The notes under the pieces are model-generated. The model worked only from the letters and a program-made list of their open reading frames with translations, was not told the origin of the DNA and made no database searches. Position numbers and translations under genes: made by a program. Below, in pieces: positions 15,462 to 24,221 of a stretch of 64,000 nt of DNA; the first letter of the stretch is position 1, and each line of letters begins with the position of its first letter. Source of the DNA: Kitasatospora phosalacinea. Lineage in GTDB: Bacteria; Actinomycetota; Actinomycetes; Streptomycetales; Streptomycetaceae. Where the stretch lies: the NCBI RefSeq assembly GCF_030268885.1, contig NZ_BSSA01000014.1, forward strand, positions 1 to 64,000, written 5' to 3'.

Positions 15462-17762
15462 TCAGCCCCTCTCGGCGGTGCCGCGGCCCTGCGGCGCGGT
15501 CGGCGGCAGCGGGTCGGTGCGCGAGACCTGGGCCGCCGGGTACGCCTCGCGGCCCGGCGGCACCGGCGGTGCGGGCACCGGGTCGATCGCCTCGGCCCGT
15601 TCGATCCGCACCGCGCACACCTTGTACTCGGGGATCTTCGAGCGCGGGTCCAGCGCGTCGATGGTCAGCGCGTTGGCCGCCGTCGGGTACGGCCAGTGGT
15701 AGGGCACGAACACGTGGTCCGGGCGGATCGCCTCGGTCACCAGCGCGGGCAGCACCTCGCTGCCGCGCCGCGTCACCACCCGCACCGGCTCCCCGTTGCG
15801 GAACCCGTGCGAAGGGTGCACCTCCACCCACGGGCGGGGCGTCTGCTCGACCAGGCCGCCCAGGCGCCGGGTCTGGTTGCCGGACAGGAAGTGCGCGACG
15901 GTGCGCCCGGTGGTCAGCCGCATCGGGAACTCGTCGCTGTACGGGTCGGCGGGCGGGTGCCACTCCACCACCTGCATGTGCACCTTGCCGTCCGGGTGGT
16001 AGGTCCTGCCGTCCTCGAACAGCCTCGGCGTGCCCGGGTGGTCGAGGCCGGGGCAGGGCCAGGCGATCCCGCCGGTGGCCTCCAGGCGCTCGTAGGTGAT
16101 GCCGTAGTAGTCGATGACGGTGCCGGCCGAGGCGCGGCGCAGTTCGTCGAAGACGTCCTTCGAGCCCTCGAAGGCGAACTTGCTGCCCTGGCCGAGGCGG
16201 CGGGCGATCTCGCACATCACCCAGGTGTCGGTGCGCACGCCCGCGGGCGGCTCCTGGGCCTTGTTGTGCTTGATCACCCGGGCCTCGGCGTTGGCCATCA
16301 CGCCCTCGTCCTCGGCCCAGGTGGTGACCGGGAGGACCACGTGCGCGTTGGCGGCGGTCTCGGAGAGGAAGAAGTCGAACTGGGCGTGGAACTCCAGCTT
16401 GTCGTAACCGTCCTTCACCACCGCGTAGTTGGGCAGCGAGACGAAGGGGTTGTTGCAGACGCCGATCAGCCCGCGGATCTCGCCGCGCTGCATCTGCCAG
16501 ACCATCTCCATCATCGAGGTTCCGGCCTGCGGGAGTTCGGACTCCTCGATGCCCCAGATCGCGGCGACCTGGCGGCGGTGCACCGGGTCGTTGATGGAGC
16601 GGCCGCCGGGCAGCAGGTCGGACTTCTGGCCGTGCTCGCGGCCGCCCTGGCCGTTGCCCTGGCCGGTGAGGGTGCCGTAACCGGCGCCGGGGCGCCCCAG
16701 GTTGCCGGTGGCGGTGCACAGGTTGATGACGGTCAGGCAGTTCTCCACGCCCTGGGTGTGGTGCTCGATGCCGCGCGCGTGGCAGGCCATCGCCCGCTCC
16801 GCGCGCCCGAACATCCGGGCCACCTGGACGATCTGCTCCTCGGGGACGCCGCAGATCTCGGCGGCCCGGCTGGGCGGGTACGCCTTGACGGTGGCCTTGA
16901 CCTCCTCCCAGCCGGTGGCGTGCTCGGCCAGGAACGCCTCGTCGGTCAGCCCCTCCTCGACGATCACGTGCAGCACCGCGTTGAAGAACGCCGAGTCCGT
17001 ACCGGACCTGAGCGCGACGTGGACGTCGGCGGTGCGGGCGACCGCGGTCTCCCGCGGGTCCACCACGATCAGGGTGGCGCCCCGGTCGCGGGCGCCCCAC
17101 ACGTACTGGGTCAGCACCGGGAAGCACTCGCCGACGTTCGCACCGGCGATCAGCAGGCAGTCGGTCTGCAGCATGTCGGAGAACGGGTTGCCCGCCCGGT
17201 CGATGCCGAAGGCCAGCTTGTTGGCGCCCGCCGCGCTGACCATGCACAGGCGGCCGTTGTAGTCCACGTGCCGGGTCTTCAGCGCGACCCGGGCGAACTT
17301 GCCGACCAGGTAGGTCTTCTCGGAGAACAGGCTGGCCCCGCCGAGCACCCCGAACGCGTCCCGGCCGCTCTCGGCCTGGATCCGGTTGATCTCGGCGACG
17401 GTGAAGTCCAGCGCCTCCTCCCAGCCCACCTCCCGGAACGGCTCGTCGCGGCTGCGGCGCAGCAGCGGCGCGGTCAGCCGGTCCGGGTGGTTGACCTGCT
17501 GGTACGCGTTGACCCCCTTGGGGCACAGCCGCATCCGGTTGATGTCGTGGTTGCGCGGCTCGACCCCGAACACCTTGCCGTGGCCGTCCACCCGCAGGTA
17601 CATGCCGCACTGCACGCCGCAGAAGCAGCAGTGCGTGGGGACGAGGGTCTGCTCGGTCTGGTCGGCCCGCCAGGCCGCGGCGGGCAGGCCGCCCGCGTCG
17701 CGGAAGTTGCGGGTCCCGAGCGGGGCGACGCTCGGGTCCAACGGGACGTGCTCGTGGCTCAC
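15462..17762 (-). CDS. Mo-bisMGD oxidoreductase catalytic subunit (Nas/Nap-like)
   Basis: A 766-residue molybdopterin oxidoreductase. The N-terminal [4Fe-4S] motif is C45-x2-C48-x3-C52-x27-C80, followed by PKG. The metal-binding Cys is C173 in YNGRLCMVSAA, the position used by periplasmic and assimilatory nitrate reductases and by Cys-type formate dehydrogenases. The bis-MGD binding regions continue through QTDCLLIAGANVGE, and the C-terminal dinucleotide-binding domain includes RLTTGRTVAHFLSGNQTRR. There is no Tat signal, so the enzyme is cytoplasmic. There is also no NirBD, nitrate transporter or FdhE nearby, so nitrate is only one candidate substrate. The start GTG overlaps the stop of the membrane subunit. 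Confidence 0.9.
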   Translation of the reverse strand: MSHEHVPLDPSVAPLGTRNFRDAGGLPAAAWRADQTEQTLVPTHCCFCGVQCGMYLRVDGHGKVFGVEPRNHDINRMRLCPKGVNAYQQVNHPDRLTAPLLRRSRDEPFREVGWEEALDFTVAEINRIQAESGRDAFGVLGGASLFSEKTYLVGKFARVALKTRHVDYNGRLCMVSAAGANKLAFGIDRAGNPFSDMLQTDCLLIAGANVGECFPVLTQYVWGARDRGATLIVVDPRETAVARTADVHVALRSGTDSAFFNAVLHVIVEEGLTDEAFLAEHATGWEEVKATVKAYPPSRAAEICGVPEEQIVQVARMFGRAERAMACHARGIEHHTQGVENCLTVINLCTATGNLGRPGAGYGTLTGQGNGQGGREHGQKSDLLPGGRSINDPVHRRQVAAIWGIEESELPQAGTSMMEMVWQMQRGEIRGLIGVCNNPFVSLPNYAVVKDGYDKLEFHAQFDFFLSETAANAHVVLPVTTWAEDEGVMANAEARVIKHNKAQEPPAGVRTDTWVMCEIARRLGQGSKFAFEGSKDVFDELRRASAGTVIDYYGITYERLEATGGIAWPCPGLDHPGTPRLFEDGRTYHPDGKVHMQVVEWHPPADPYSDEFPMRLTTGRTVAHFLSGNQTRRLGGLVEQTPRPWVEVHPSHGFRNGEPVRVVTRRGSEVLPALVTEAIRPDHVFVPYHWPYPTAANALTIDALDPRSKIPEYKVCAVRIERAEAIDPVPAPPVPPGREAYPAAQVSRTDPLPPTAPQGRGTAERG

Positions 17763-18883
17763 TTGAACCCCCGCTTGACGTTCGACAGGTAGGCGTTGCC
17801 GCGCAGCACCCGCTTGCAACGGGGGCAGTACTCGGCCCACCCGTCGAAGCCCAGGTGCAGGTCGCGCATGGTGGCGCGCAGGTTGTCCACCGCCGCGACG
17901 GTGTCGATCGGCTGGCCGCAGCGCCTGCACGCCTGCAGCTCCTCGGCGTCCGAACCCCTGCGCCGCGCCGTGTACTTGAACAGTTGCATGCCGACCGCGG
18001 CCGGGCGCTGCACGATGTGGAAGAACTTCCCGAACGGCAGGTAGACCAGGGTGAGGACGACCGAGGCCATGTGCAGGATCGCCAGGAACTCGTAGCCGCC
18101 GCCGTGCAGGAACATCTCCGAGAAGGTCAGCAGCAGGCCGGTGACCGAGATGGTGAGCAGCGCCAGCAGCGGCAGGAAGTCGTAGCCGAAGCGCTGGCCG
18201 GTGGTGGCGGCGCGGTCGCGCATCCGCCGCCACAGGAAGTACCCGGCGCCGCCGATCACCATCACCGCGGCCAGGTCCAGGCCGTGGTAGAGCGCCCAGC
18301 CGAGGAAGCTGCCGGAGTCGAAGCCGAACAGCCGCAGGCCCCACAGGCGCATCTCGTAGCCGGGTCCGGCCGCGTCGGCGGAGGTGAAGGTGAACCACCC
18401 CCAGGTCAGCGGGAAGGTGATCGCGGCGGCCAGCAGGCAGCCCCAGAAGATCAGTTGGTGCGCCGCCCAGCGGGCGTGCGAGCGGGCGCCGAGGAACTTC
18501 TGGAAGCCCAGGTAGGTGGCGGCCATCCTGGGCAGGGCGGCGGGTGAGCGCTTGAGGTTCTCCCAGGACAGCGCCGCCTTCCAGCCCTGCACGAACATCC
18601 GGCGGGCGGCGGGTGCGGAGACCCACACCACGTAGCGGTACACCACGCCGAAGGTGAGGAACACCGTGGCCACCGCGTACGGCACCAGCGCCGAGTCGAA
18701 GTCCCGCAGCAGGCGGCTGCCCAGCACGATCGCCACCACCAGCAGCACGCTCGCCGCCGCGGCGACCAGCGAGGCCCGCACCGCCGTCGCCCGGGTGGCC
18801 GAGGCCACCACCTGCGCCGCGTCGTCCTCGGCCGGCCTGTCACCGATCGGTCTGCCCTGCGGGGGCGGCGCTGTCCCGGTCAC
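17759..18883 (-). CDS. NarI/Hdr-like membrane subunit with C-terminal zinc ribbon
   Basis: A 374-residue integral membrane protein, first gene of the four-gene redox operon. About six hydrophobic helices are seen between residues 38 and 290. Several histidines lie in or near helices (HQLIFWGCLL, LYHGLDLAAVM, LAILHMASVV, FGKFFHIVQ) and could hold b-type hemes, as in NarI and HdrE/DsrM. The soluble C-terminus has two CxxC pairs (C319/C322 and C353/C356), likely a zinc ribbon or rubredoxin-like site; that is not part of NarI. The GTG at 18883 has GGAGA six bases upstream and is preferred over the in-frame start at 18913. It likely exchanges electrons with quinones. Confidence 0.82.
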   Translation of the reverse strand: MTGTAPPPQGRPIGDRPAEDDAAQVVASATRATAVRASLVAAAASVLLVVAIVLGSRLLRDFDSALVPYAVATVFLTFGVVYRYVVWVSAPAARRMFVQGWKAALSWENLKRSPAALPRMAATYLGFQKFLGARSHARWAAHQLIFWGCLLAAAITFPLTWGWFTFTSADAAGPGYEMRLWGLRLFGFDSGSFLGWALYHGLDLAAVMVIGGAGYFLWRRMRDRAATTGQRFGYDFLPLLALLTISVTGLLLTFSEMFLHGGGYEFLAILHMASVVLTLVYLPFGKFFHIVQRPAAVGMQLFKYTARRRGSDAEELQACRRCGQPIDTVAAVDNLRATMRDLHLGFDGWAEYCPRCKRVLRGNAYLSNVKRGFK

Positions 18884-18947
18884 GCGCACTCTCCTAAGCG
18901 CTCGACGAGCCACTCGACCTGACGTTCTCTCCGCCGGACGCTAGCGA

Positions 18948-20192
18948 TCACTCCCTCCCGGTGCCCGCCCGCTGCGCCGCGGGCGGCGCGTCGCTGGGCC
19001 GGACGGGTGAGTGACCGGTGCACCCGGGCCCGGGGCCGGGAGGGGCGGTCGGGCCGGTCGGCGCTCGGCCGAGGACGCCGACGGCGGCGCGGACGGCCTG
19101 CGGGTGGCCGAGCAGGTCGGTGCTGTCGGCCCACTGGTCGACGGCGCCGGTCAGCGGCCGGTCGCGCAACTCCGGTGCGGTGACCGTCCGTTGCAGGGCC
19201 CGGGCGAAGCGGTCGGCGTGCAGGACGAGGTAGGGGCGGTCGTGGTAGCGGCGGCGGGCCGGGTCGAGCGGCTCGGTCAGGCCGAGCGCGTTGTGGGCGC
19301 GGGCCGCGGCCTCGTACGCCTCGCACAGGTGCCGTTCGCGGGCGGCCGGGTCGGTGGCGGCGAGGGCCGCACGGAGGGCGGGGGCCAGTGCGGGGGCGGT
19401 GTCGAGGCGGGCGAAGGCGCTGCCGAACCACTTGCCGTACGGGGCGTAGCGGCGGCCCATCAGGAAGGCCAGCCGCATCAGGTCGCGGACCAGGCGGGCG
19501 GTGAGCAGGGCCGCGCCGAGTCCGTCCCCGGCTTCGGCGCAGCGGCCGACGAACGCCTCCTCCTGGGCGATCCGCTGCCACTGGCAGGCCAGCAGGTGGC
19601 GCCACACCTGGTCGGGGTACCAGCGCAGGCGCCCGCGGGCGGCGGTGAGGGTGCCGAGGCCGTCGTGGAAGAGCGCACCGCCGGTGAACTCGGCGAGCCG
19701 CTGCTGCGGGAGGGCCAGCCAGTCGACGGGGCCGGGGTCGGTGTCGGCCCAGGCGGCGGCGGGCGGGCCGAGGCGTTCGGCGAGCCAGCCGGGCAGGTCG
19801 TGGACGGTGACGCGGTGGTCGACCGGGCCGCCGGCGGGCGGCGGGGCGAGGTGGCTGACCGGGTTGTCCGGGTCGCCGGTGGCGCGGTAGTGGGTGGACC
19901 AGCCGCGGACGTGCCCGGGCAGGCGGGCGGCGAGCAGTTCGCGGATCGCGGGGCCGTGGCGGCGGGCGTCCGCCGGATCCAGGAAGAGCTGCAGGCGCGG
20001 CCCCCAGTCGTGGTCGGCGGAGCGGGCGCTGTCGAAGCCGAGCACCTCCGAGCCGGGGCCGATCCGGGCGGCCGCGTGGCGCAGGCCCGGGTGGGTGCGC
20101 TCCAGGAGCGGGCGGACGGCTTCCTCGTACAGCGCCCGGGCGAGGTCGAGGCCGGGGACGAAGGGCGGGTCGGCGGGGGTGGGTGCGGTCAT
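18948..20192 (-). CDS. DUF4037 nucleotidyltransferase-fold protein
   Basis: A 414-residue protein resembling DUF4037. The N-terminal part has the nucleotidyltransferase motif in the form GFDSARSADHDWGPRLQLFL (residues 49-68), with acidic residues expected to hold metal. A helical C-terminal part includes QQRLAEFTGGALFHD and RYAPYGKWFGSAF. The family lies among MNT/KNT-type nucleotidyltransferases, but no substrate is established for streptomycete members. The last 40 residues are Pro/Gly-rich. A second protein with the GKWF motif and an MNT core lies at 33254. The ATG at 20192 gives the normal start, MTAPTPADPPFVPGLDLARA. Confidence 0.85.
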   Translation of the reverse strand: MTAPTPADPPFVPGLDLARALYEEAVRPLLERTHPGLRHAAARIGPGSEVLGFDSARSADHDWGPRLQLFLDPADARRHGPAIRELLAARLPGHVRGWSTHYRATGDPDNPVSHLAPPPAGGPVDHRVTVHDLPGWLAERLGPPAAAWADTDPGPVDWLALPQQRLAEFTGGALFHDGLGTLTAARGRLRWYPDQVWRHLLACQWQRIAQEEAFVGRCAEAGDGLGAALLTARLVRDLMRLAFLMGRRYAPYGKWFGSAFARLDTAPALAPALRAALAATDPAARERHLCEAYEAAARAHNALGLTEPLDPARRRYHDRPYLVLHADRFARALQRTVTAPELRDRPLTGAVDQWADSTDLLGHPQAVRAAVGVLGRAPTGPTAPPGPGPGCTGHSPVRPSDAPPAAQRAGTGRE

Positions 20193-20248
20193 GCGGCCCA
20201 CTGTGGCGGAGCGGAACCGGAAGGGGCCACCGTTTACCCCGCGGCGGG

Positions 20249-21505
20249 TCAGCCGACGGGGGCCGGGTGCCGGTCGAGCGGCTGCGGCGGTCGGGTGGTT
20301 ACGGTGCTCTCGACGGGCGGCCCCGGCTGCTCCGGTCCGTCGGGGTGCGGCCGGATCGGCACGGCGATCAGCAGACCGAGGGTGAGCAGGGCGTACGCGC
20401 TGCCGCCGAGGAGGGTGCCGGGGTCGCGGCCGTCGGGGTGCCAGAGCCACACCATGCCGCTGGAGACGACGAGTTGGAGCACCCAGCAGAGGGTGAGCCA
20501 CCCGCGGCGGTGGCGGGGCCTGCTCAGGGCGGCGTCGGCGAGGACGACCAGGGCGGGCAGCATCCAGACCAGGTGGTGCACCCAGGTGATCGGGCTGACC
20601 AGGCAGCAGGCGAGGCCGGTGAGGCTGTACGCGGCGAGGCTGTCGCGGGCGGCGGCGGCCCGGCGCAGGCGGTGGGCCCAGAGCGCGAGGACGGCCAGCG
20701 CGGCGGCCACCCACAGGGCGCGGCCGGGAAGTTGGGGGCCGAGCCGGGCGATCAGCCCCTGCAGGGACTGGTTGGACATGTTGGCGAAGCCGCCGACCCG
20801 GTCGGTGTCCCACAGGGTGGCGGTCCAGAACTGGCGGGAGACCTCGGGGGCGATCAGGAAGCCCGCGCCGGTGGCGCCCAGCGCGGTGGCGACGGCGGTG
20901 GCCGCGGCCCGCCACCGGCGGGTGAGCAGCAGGTGGACGACGAACAGGGCCGGGGTCAGTTTGATCGCGGCCGCCAGCCCGGTGCCGACCCCGGCGAGCC
21001 ACCGCCGGCGACTGGAGGCGGGCAGCCGGTCGGCCAGTTGCCGGTCGGCGAAGACCAGGGCGACCAGCAGCAGGTTGACCTGGCCGAAGCTGAAGGTGTC
21101 GCGGACGGGGTTGGTCAGGCCGCACAGGCAGGCCGCCAGGCCGAACGCGTACCAGCGGCACCAGCCGCGGCGGCGGGCGATCGGGTCGACGGTCCAGTGC
21201 AGCAGCAGGGCGGTGGCGGCGGCGGACAGCGCCACGCCGACGGCGATCGCCGGGTGCCAGCCGAGCAGGCGCATCGGCAGCATGCAGACGGCGGCGAACG
21301 GCGGGTAGGTGAACCCGTAGCCGGTGCCGGGGCGGACGTAGTCGTAGAGCTGCCCGGTGTCCGCCCAGTGGTGGACGGCGCCGTAGTACACGCCGGCGTC
21401 GAACCAGCCGCGGTGGCCGGGGATGACGGCCAGGACCAGGGTGGTGGCGAGGACGCAAACGGCGAGGACCGTGATCCTGGCGGTGGTGGTGCCGCGGGTC
21501 AGCAT
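20249..21505 (-). CDS. GT87-type polytopic mannosyltransferase
   Basis: A 418-residue membrane protein with about ten to twelve helices. An early extracytoplasmic acidic motif (GWFDAGVYYGAVHHWADTG) and TGYGFTYPPFAAV are signatures of GT87 (DUF2029), the family of PimE-like enzymes that use polyprenyl-phosphate mannose on the outer face of the membrane. FSFGQVNLLL and SPITWVHHLVWMLPA are further family landmarks. Its ATG overlaps the last seven bases of the upstream mannosyltransferase, so the two are translated together. It may extend a phosphatidylinositol mannoside, lipoglycan or glycoprotein; the acceptor is not known. Confidence 0.88.
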   Translation of the reverse strand: MLTRGTTTARITVLAVCVLATTLVLAVIPGHRGWFDAGVYYGAVHHWADTGQLYDYVRPGTGYGFTYPPFAAVCMLPMRLLGWHPAIAVGVALSAAATALLLHWTVDPIARRRGWCRWYAFGLAACLCGLTNPVRDTFSFGQVNLLLVALVFADRQLADRLPASSRRRWLAGVGTGLAAAIKLTPALFVVHLLLTRRWRAAATAVATALGATGAGFLIAPEVSRQFWTATLWDTDRVGGFANMSNQSLQGLIARLGPQLPGRALWVAAALAVLALWAHRLRRAAAARDSLAAYSLTGLACCLVSPITWVHHLVWMLPALVVLADAALSRPRHRRGWLTLCWVLQLVVSSGMVWLWHPDGRDPGTLLGGSAYALLTLGLLIAVPIRPHPDGPEQPGPPVESTVTTRPPQPLDRHPAPVG

Positions 21506-22950
21506 GCCGGTTGCCTTTCCTGGAAGGTGACCTGACGCTCCGTCAGGAGCGTGATGGCGGCTCCGGCGGCCAGTCCTTCGGCGGCGAGCACCAACTCGGC
21601 GGAATCGGGGGCGAATCCGTCCGGCATGACGGTGAACGCGAGCGCTGCGCAGGCGAGTTCGACTGTCCTTCGGGCGTTCGCGGTGCGTACGGCGAACGCC
21701 GCCGGGACAGCGCACCACAGCGCGTACCAGGGACGGAGGGCCGGGCCGAGGGCGACCAGTGCGGCGAAGGCGAGCGCCAGGGCCGTCGCCGGTTCGCCCG
21801 TCCCGCGGACGACCCGGGCCGCGAGCAGGCAGACCGTGACCGCCGCGGCGGCCAGCCCCAGCAGCCGGGCCACCGCCACCGGCCCCTCCGGCGCGACGCC
21901 GGCCAGGTCGGCGAGCAGGCGGCCGAGACTGCTGGTCGGCGACCAACTGCCTTTGGTGGCCGGGCTGGTGAGCGCGGAGACCCAGCCGTATCCGGTACCG
22001 GACGCGGCGGTGACGGCGACCGTGGTCACGGCGGCAGCGAGCACCGTGGCCGCGGCCGACCGCAGCGGACGCCACCGGCCGCCGAACCGTCCGCGCCGAC
22101 GGCCCGGTCCGTCCGCCTCCGGCGCGGTGGCGGCGAGCCACCAGGCGGCGGGCAGGGCCAGTGCGGCGGGGGCCTTGGCCAGGGCGGCGAGGGTGATCAG
22201 GGTGGCGGCGGCGAGCGGGCGGCGGTGGGTGGCGGCGAGCAGACCGGCGAGCATCAGGGCCAGCGGGACGGCGTCGTTGTGCGCCCCCGCGACCAGGTGC
22301 AGCAGGACCAGCGGGTTGAGCGCGCCCAGGTGCAGGGCGGCGGCCGGGTCGGTGCCGAAGCGGCGGGCGAGGGCGGGGAGCAGGGCGGCGAGCGCGGCGA
22401 CGGCGGCGACGGCGGTCAGCCGCAGCAGCAGCGTCCCGGCGTAGGGGTGGTCGGCGAGCGGCGCGGCGGCCCGGGCCAGCAGCAGGAAGGCGGGTCCGTA
22501 CGGGGCGGGGGCGTGCTGCCAGACCTGGGGCACCTGCTGGGCGACCGGACCGCCGAGCACGGCGGGCCCGTCCGCGTAGACGTCGAACCCGCTTGCCTGC
22601 ATGGCTCCTTGGGCGAGGTAGCTGTAGGCGTCGCGGCTGAACAGCGGGGGCAGGAGCAGCAGCGGGGCGGCCCACCAGGCCAGGGTGGCGGTCAACCAGC
22701 GGGTGGTGGGCCGGAGTTGTCCTCCGGCGCGGCGGCCGGTGGTGCCCAGGAGCAGCCAGGCGGCGGTGAGGACGGTCAGGCCCGCGAAGACCAGGACGGT
22801 GCCCGCGCCGCCGGAGGCGCGCAGCGCGGGGCCGGTGGCGGCGGCGGGCAGGGCGCCGGAGGTGAGTCCGCCCGCGGCGAGGGCGAGCGAGCCCAGCAGC
22901 CCGAGCCACCGGTAGCGGCCCGGGTGGGCGTTCGCGCCCGTGTTCGGCAT
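21499..22950 (-). CDS. MptB-like alpha-1,6-mannosyltransferase
   Basis: A 483-residue polytopic protein with about twelve to thirteen helices. FSRDAYSYLAQGAMQ, QHAPAPYGPAFLLLARA and LHLVAGAHNDAVPLALMLAG are the landmarks of the MptA/MptB family (GT-C fold). These enzymes use decaprenyl-phosphate mannose to build the alpha-1,6-mannan core of lipomannan. The acidic residue in the SRDAYSY loop is the probable catalytic base. It overlaps the GT87 gene by seven bases. The start ATG at 22950 gives MPNTGANAHPGRYRW; the frame upstream is open, but hydrophobic sequence begins only here. Confidence 0.87.
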   Translation of the reverse strand: MPNTGANAHPGRYRWLGLLGSLALAAGGLTSGALPAAATGPALRASGGAGTVLVFAGLTVLTAAWLLLGTTGRRAGGQLRPTTRWLTATLAWWAAPLLLLPPLFSRDAYSYLAQGAMQASGFDVYADGPAVLGGPVAQQVPQVWQHAPAPYGPAFLLLARAAAPLADHPYAGTLLLRLTAVAAVAALAALLPALARRFGTDPAAALHLGALNPLVLLHLVAGAHNDAVPLALMLAGLLAATHRRPLAAATLITLAALAKAPAALALPAAWWLAATAPEADGPGRRRGRFGGRWRPLRSAAATVLAAAVTTVAVTAASGTGYGWVSALTSPATKGSWSPTSSLGRLLADLAGVAPEGPVAVARLLGLAAAAVTVCLLAARVVRGTGEPATALALAFAALVALGPALRPWYALWCAVPAAFAVRTANARRTVELACAALAFTVMPDGFAPDSAELVLAAEGLAAGAAITLLTERQVTFQERQPAC

Positions 22951-23282
22951 GTCGGGAACGCTGGCAGAGGGGGGTGGCCCCCGGGGGAAGAGTCGGCGTC
23001 CGCCGGGTGGCCGGGGGACGTCCGGAGCACGCCGTGCGCAGGCCGCGGCGGGTGCCGGGGGCGACCCGTCCCGCGGGGCCGAACCCGGCATTCAGCAGGT
23101 GCACATCTGGTCTCCCACGGACGGCCACCTCAGGGCCAGTCGGGTCGGGGAGACATACGGGTGCCGCCCGTGCCCGGCGCCGCCCGACCGGCGGTCCGGG
23201 TGCGAGCGCCCGTGTCGTTGCGTGTCGTCCCGTGCCGTCCGTCGCCACCCTACCGCGCCCCGAGATCCCGGAGAGTCCCGCC
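22951..23282. other. Divergent intergenic region, 332 bp
   Basis: Between the minus-strand mannosyltransferase operon and the plus-strand olsBA pair. It must hold both promoters, but I see no convincing -35/-10 pair, no strong palindrome and no small gene. A GGAGAGTCCCGCC ribosome-site stretch lies immediately before 23283. Confidence 0.6.
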
Positions 23283-24221
23283 ATGACCACCGCCCCCGCC
23301 CGTCCCGGACAGCTCCCCGCCCAGCCCTCCCGACCGTCGTCGAACCGGCGGACCGAGCCCCGACAGCCCACGTACCAGCTGGCGTTCGCCCGGACCGCGG
23401 AGGAGGTGCGGGCCGCCCAGCGGCTGCGCCACCAGGTGTTCGCGCAGGAGATGGGCGCGGTGCTGGACTCGTCGGTGCCCGGCCTGGACACCGACCCGTT
23501 CGACGAGTTCTGCGACCACCTGCTGGTGCGCGAGCAGCCCTCCGGCGAGGTGGTGGGCACGTACCGGCTACTGCGGCCCGAACAGGCGCGCCGGGCGGGC
23601 CGGTTGTACTCCGACACCGAGTTCGACCTGGCCCGGCTGGGCGGGCTGCGGGACGGCATGGTGGAGGTCGGGCGGTCCTGCATCGCGGCCGAGCACCGCG
23701 GCAACGGCGCCGTGATCAACCTGATGTGGGGCGGCATCGCCCGCTACATGACCGCCACCGGCAACGCCTGGCTGGCCGGCTGCTGCTCGGTGCCGCTGGC
23801 CGACGGCGGCGCGACCGCCGCCGGGGTGTGGGACGCCGTCTCCGCCAAGCACCTGGCCCCGCCGCAGTACCGGGTCACCCCGCTGCGCCCGTGGTCGGCG
23901 CAGGGCGTGTCCCGCGCGGGCCGCACGCCCGTCCCGGCGCTGCTGCGCGGCTACCTGCGGCTGGGGGCGTGGGTGTGCGGCGAGCCCGCGTACGACCCGG
24001 ACTTCAACGTGGCGGACCTGTACGTGCTGCTGTCGCTGGAGCGCACCGACCCGCGCTACCTGCGGCACTTCCTGGCGGCCGCGGCGGACCTGCCGGTCTC
24101 GGCGGTCATCGGCAGCACCGAGGGGCGGGACGCGGCCGTCACGGCTGCCGCGCCGCCGGTCGTGCCGTCGGCCGCGCCGCCGGTCGTGCCGTCCCCGCGC
24201 GGAACGGCGACGGCGGCATGA
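23283..24221 (+). CDS. olsB: Ornithine lipid N-acyltransferase (OlsB-like)
   Basis: A 312-residue GNAT-fold acyltransferase. The family's N-terminal block is clear: YQLAFARTAEEVRAAQRLRH, VFAQEMGA, FDEFCDHLLV and GTYRLLRPEQA. VEVGRSCIAAEHRGNGAVIN then forms the acyl-donor pocket. OlsB transfers a 3-hydroxyacyl group from acyl carrier protein to the alpha-amino group of ornithine, giving lyso-ornithine lipid. The protein has a 30-residue Pro/Ser/Arg-rich head and an Ala/Pro-rich tail containing a repeated APPVVPS unit. Its stop overlaps the start of the O-acyltransferase gene as ATGA, the usual olsBA arrangement. Confidence 0.88.
   Translation: MTTAPARPGQLPAQPSRPSSNRRTEPRQPTYQLAFARTAEEVRAAQRLRHQVFAQEMGAVLDSSVPGLDTDPFDEFCDHLLVREQPSGEVVGTYRLLRPEQARRAGRLYSDTEFDLARLGGLRDGMVEVGRSCIAAEHRGNGAVINLMWGGIARYMTATGNAWLAGCCSVPLADGGATAAGVWDAVSAKHLAPPQYRVTPLRPWSAQGVSRAGRTPVPALLRGYLRLGAWVCGEPAYDPDFNVADLYVLLSLERTDPRYLRHFLAAAADLPVSAVIGSTEGRDAAVTAAAPPVVPSAAPPVVPSPRGTATAA

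Noticed and set aside
15462..17762. Naming the molybdenum enzyme as nitrate reductase or formate dehydrogenase
   Set aside because: The Cys ligand fits both, and no substrate-specific neighbour (nirBD, nitrate transporter, fdhE/fdhD) is in the window.
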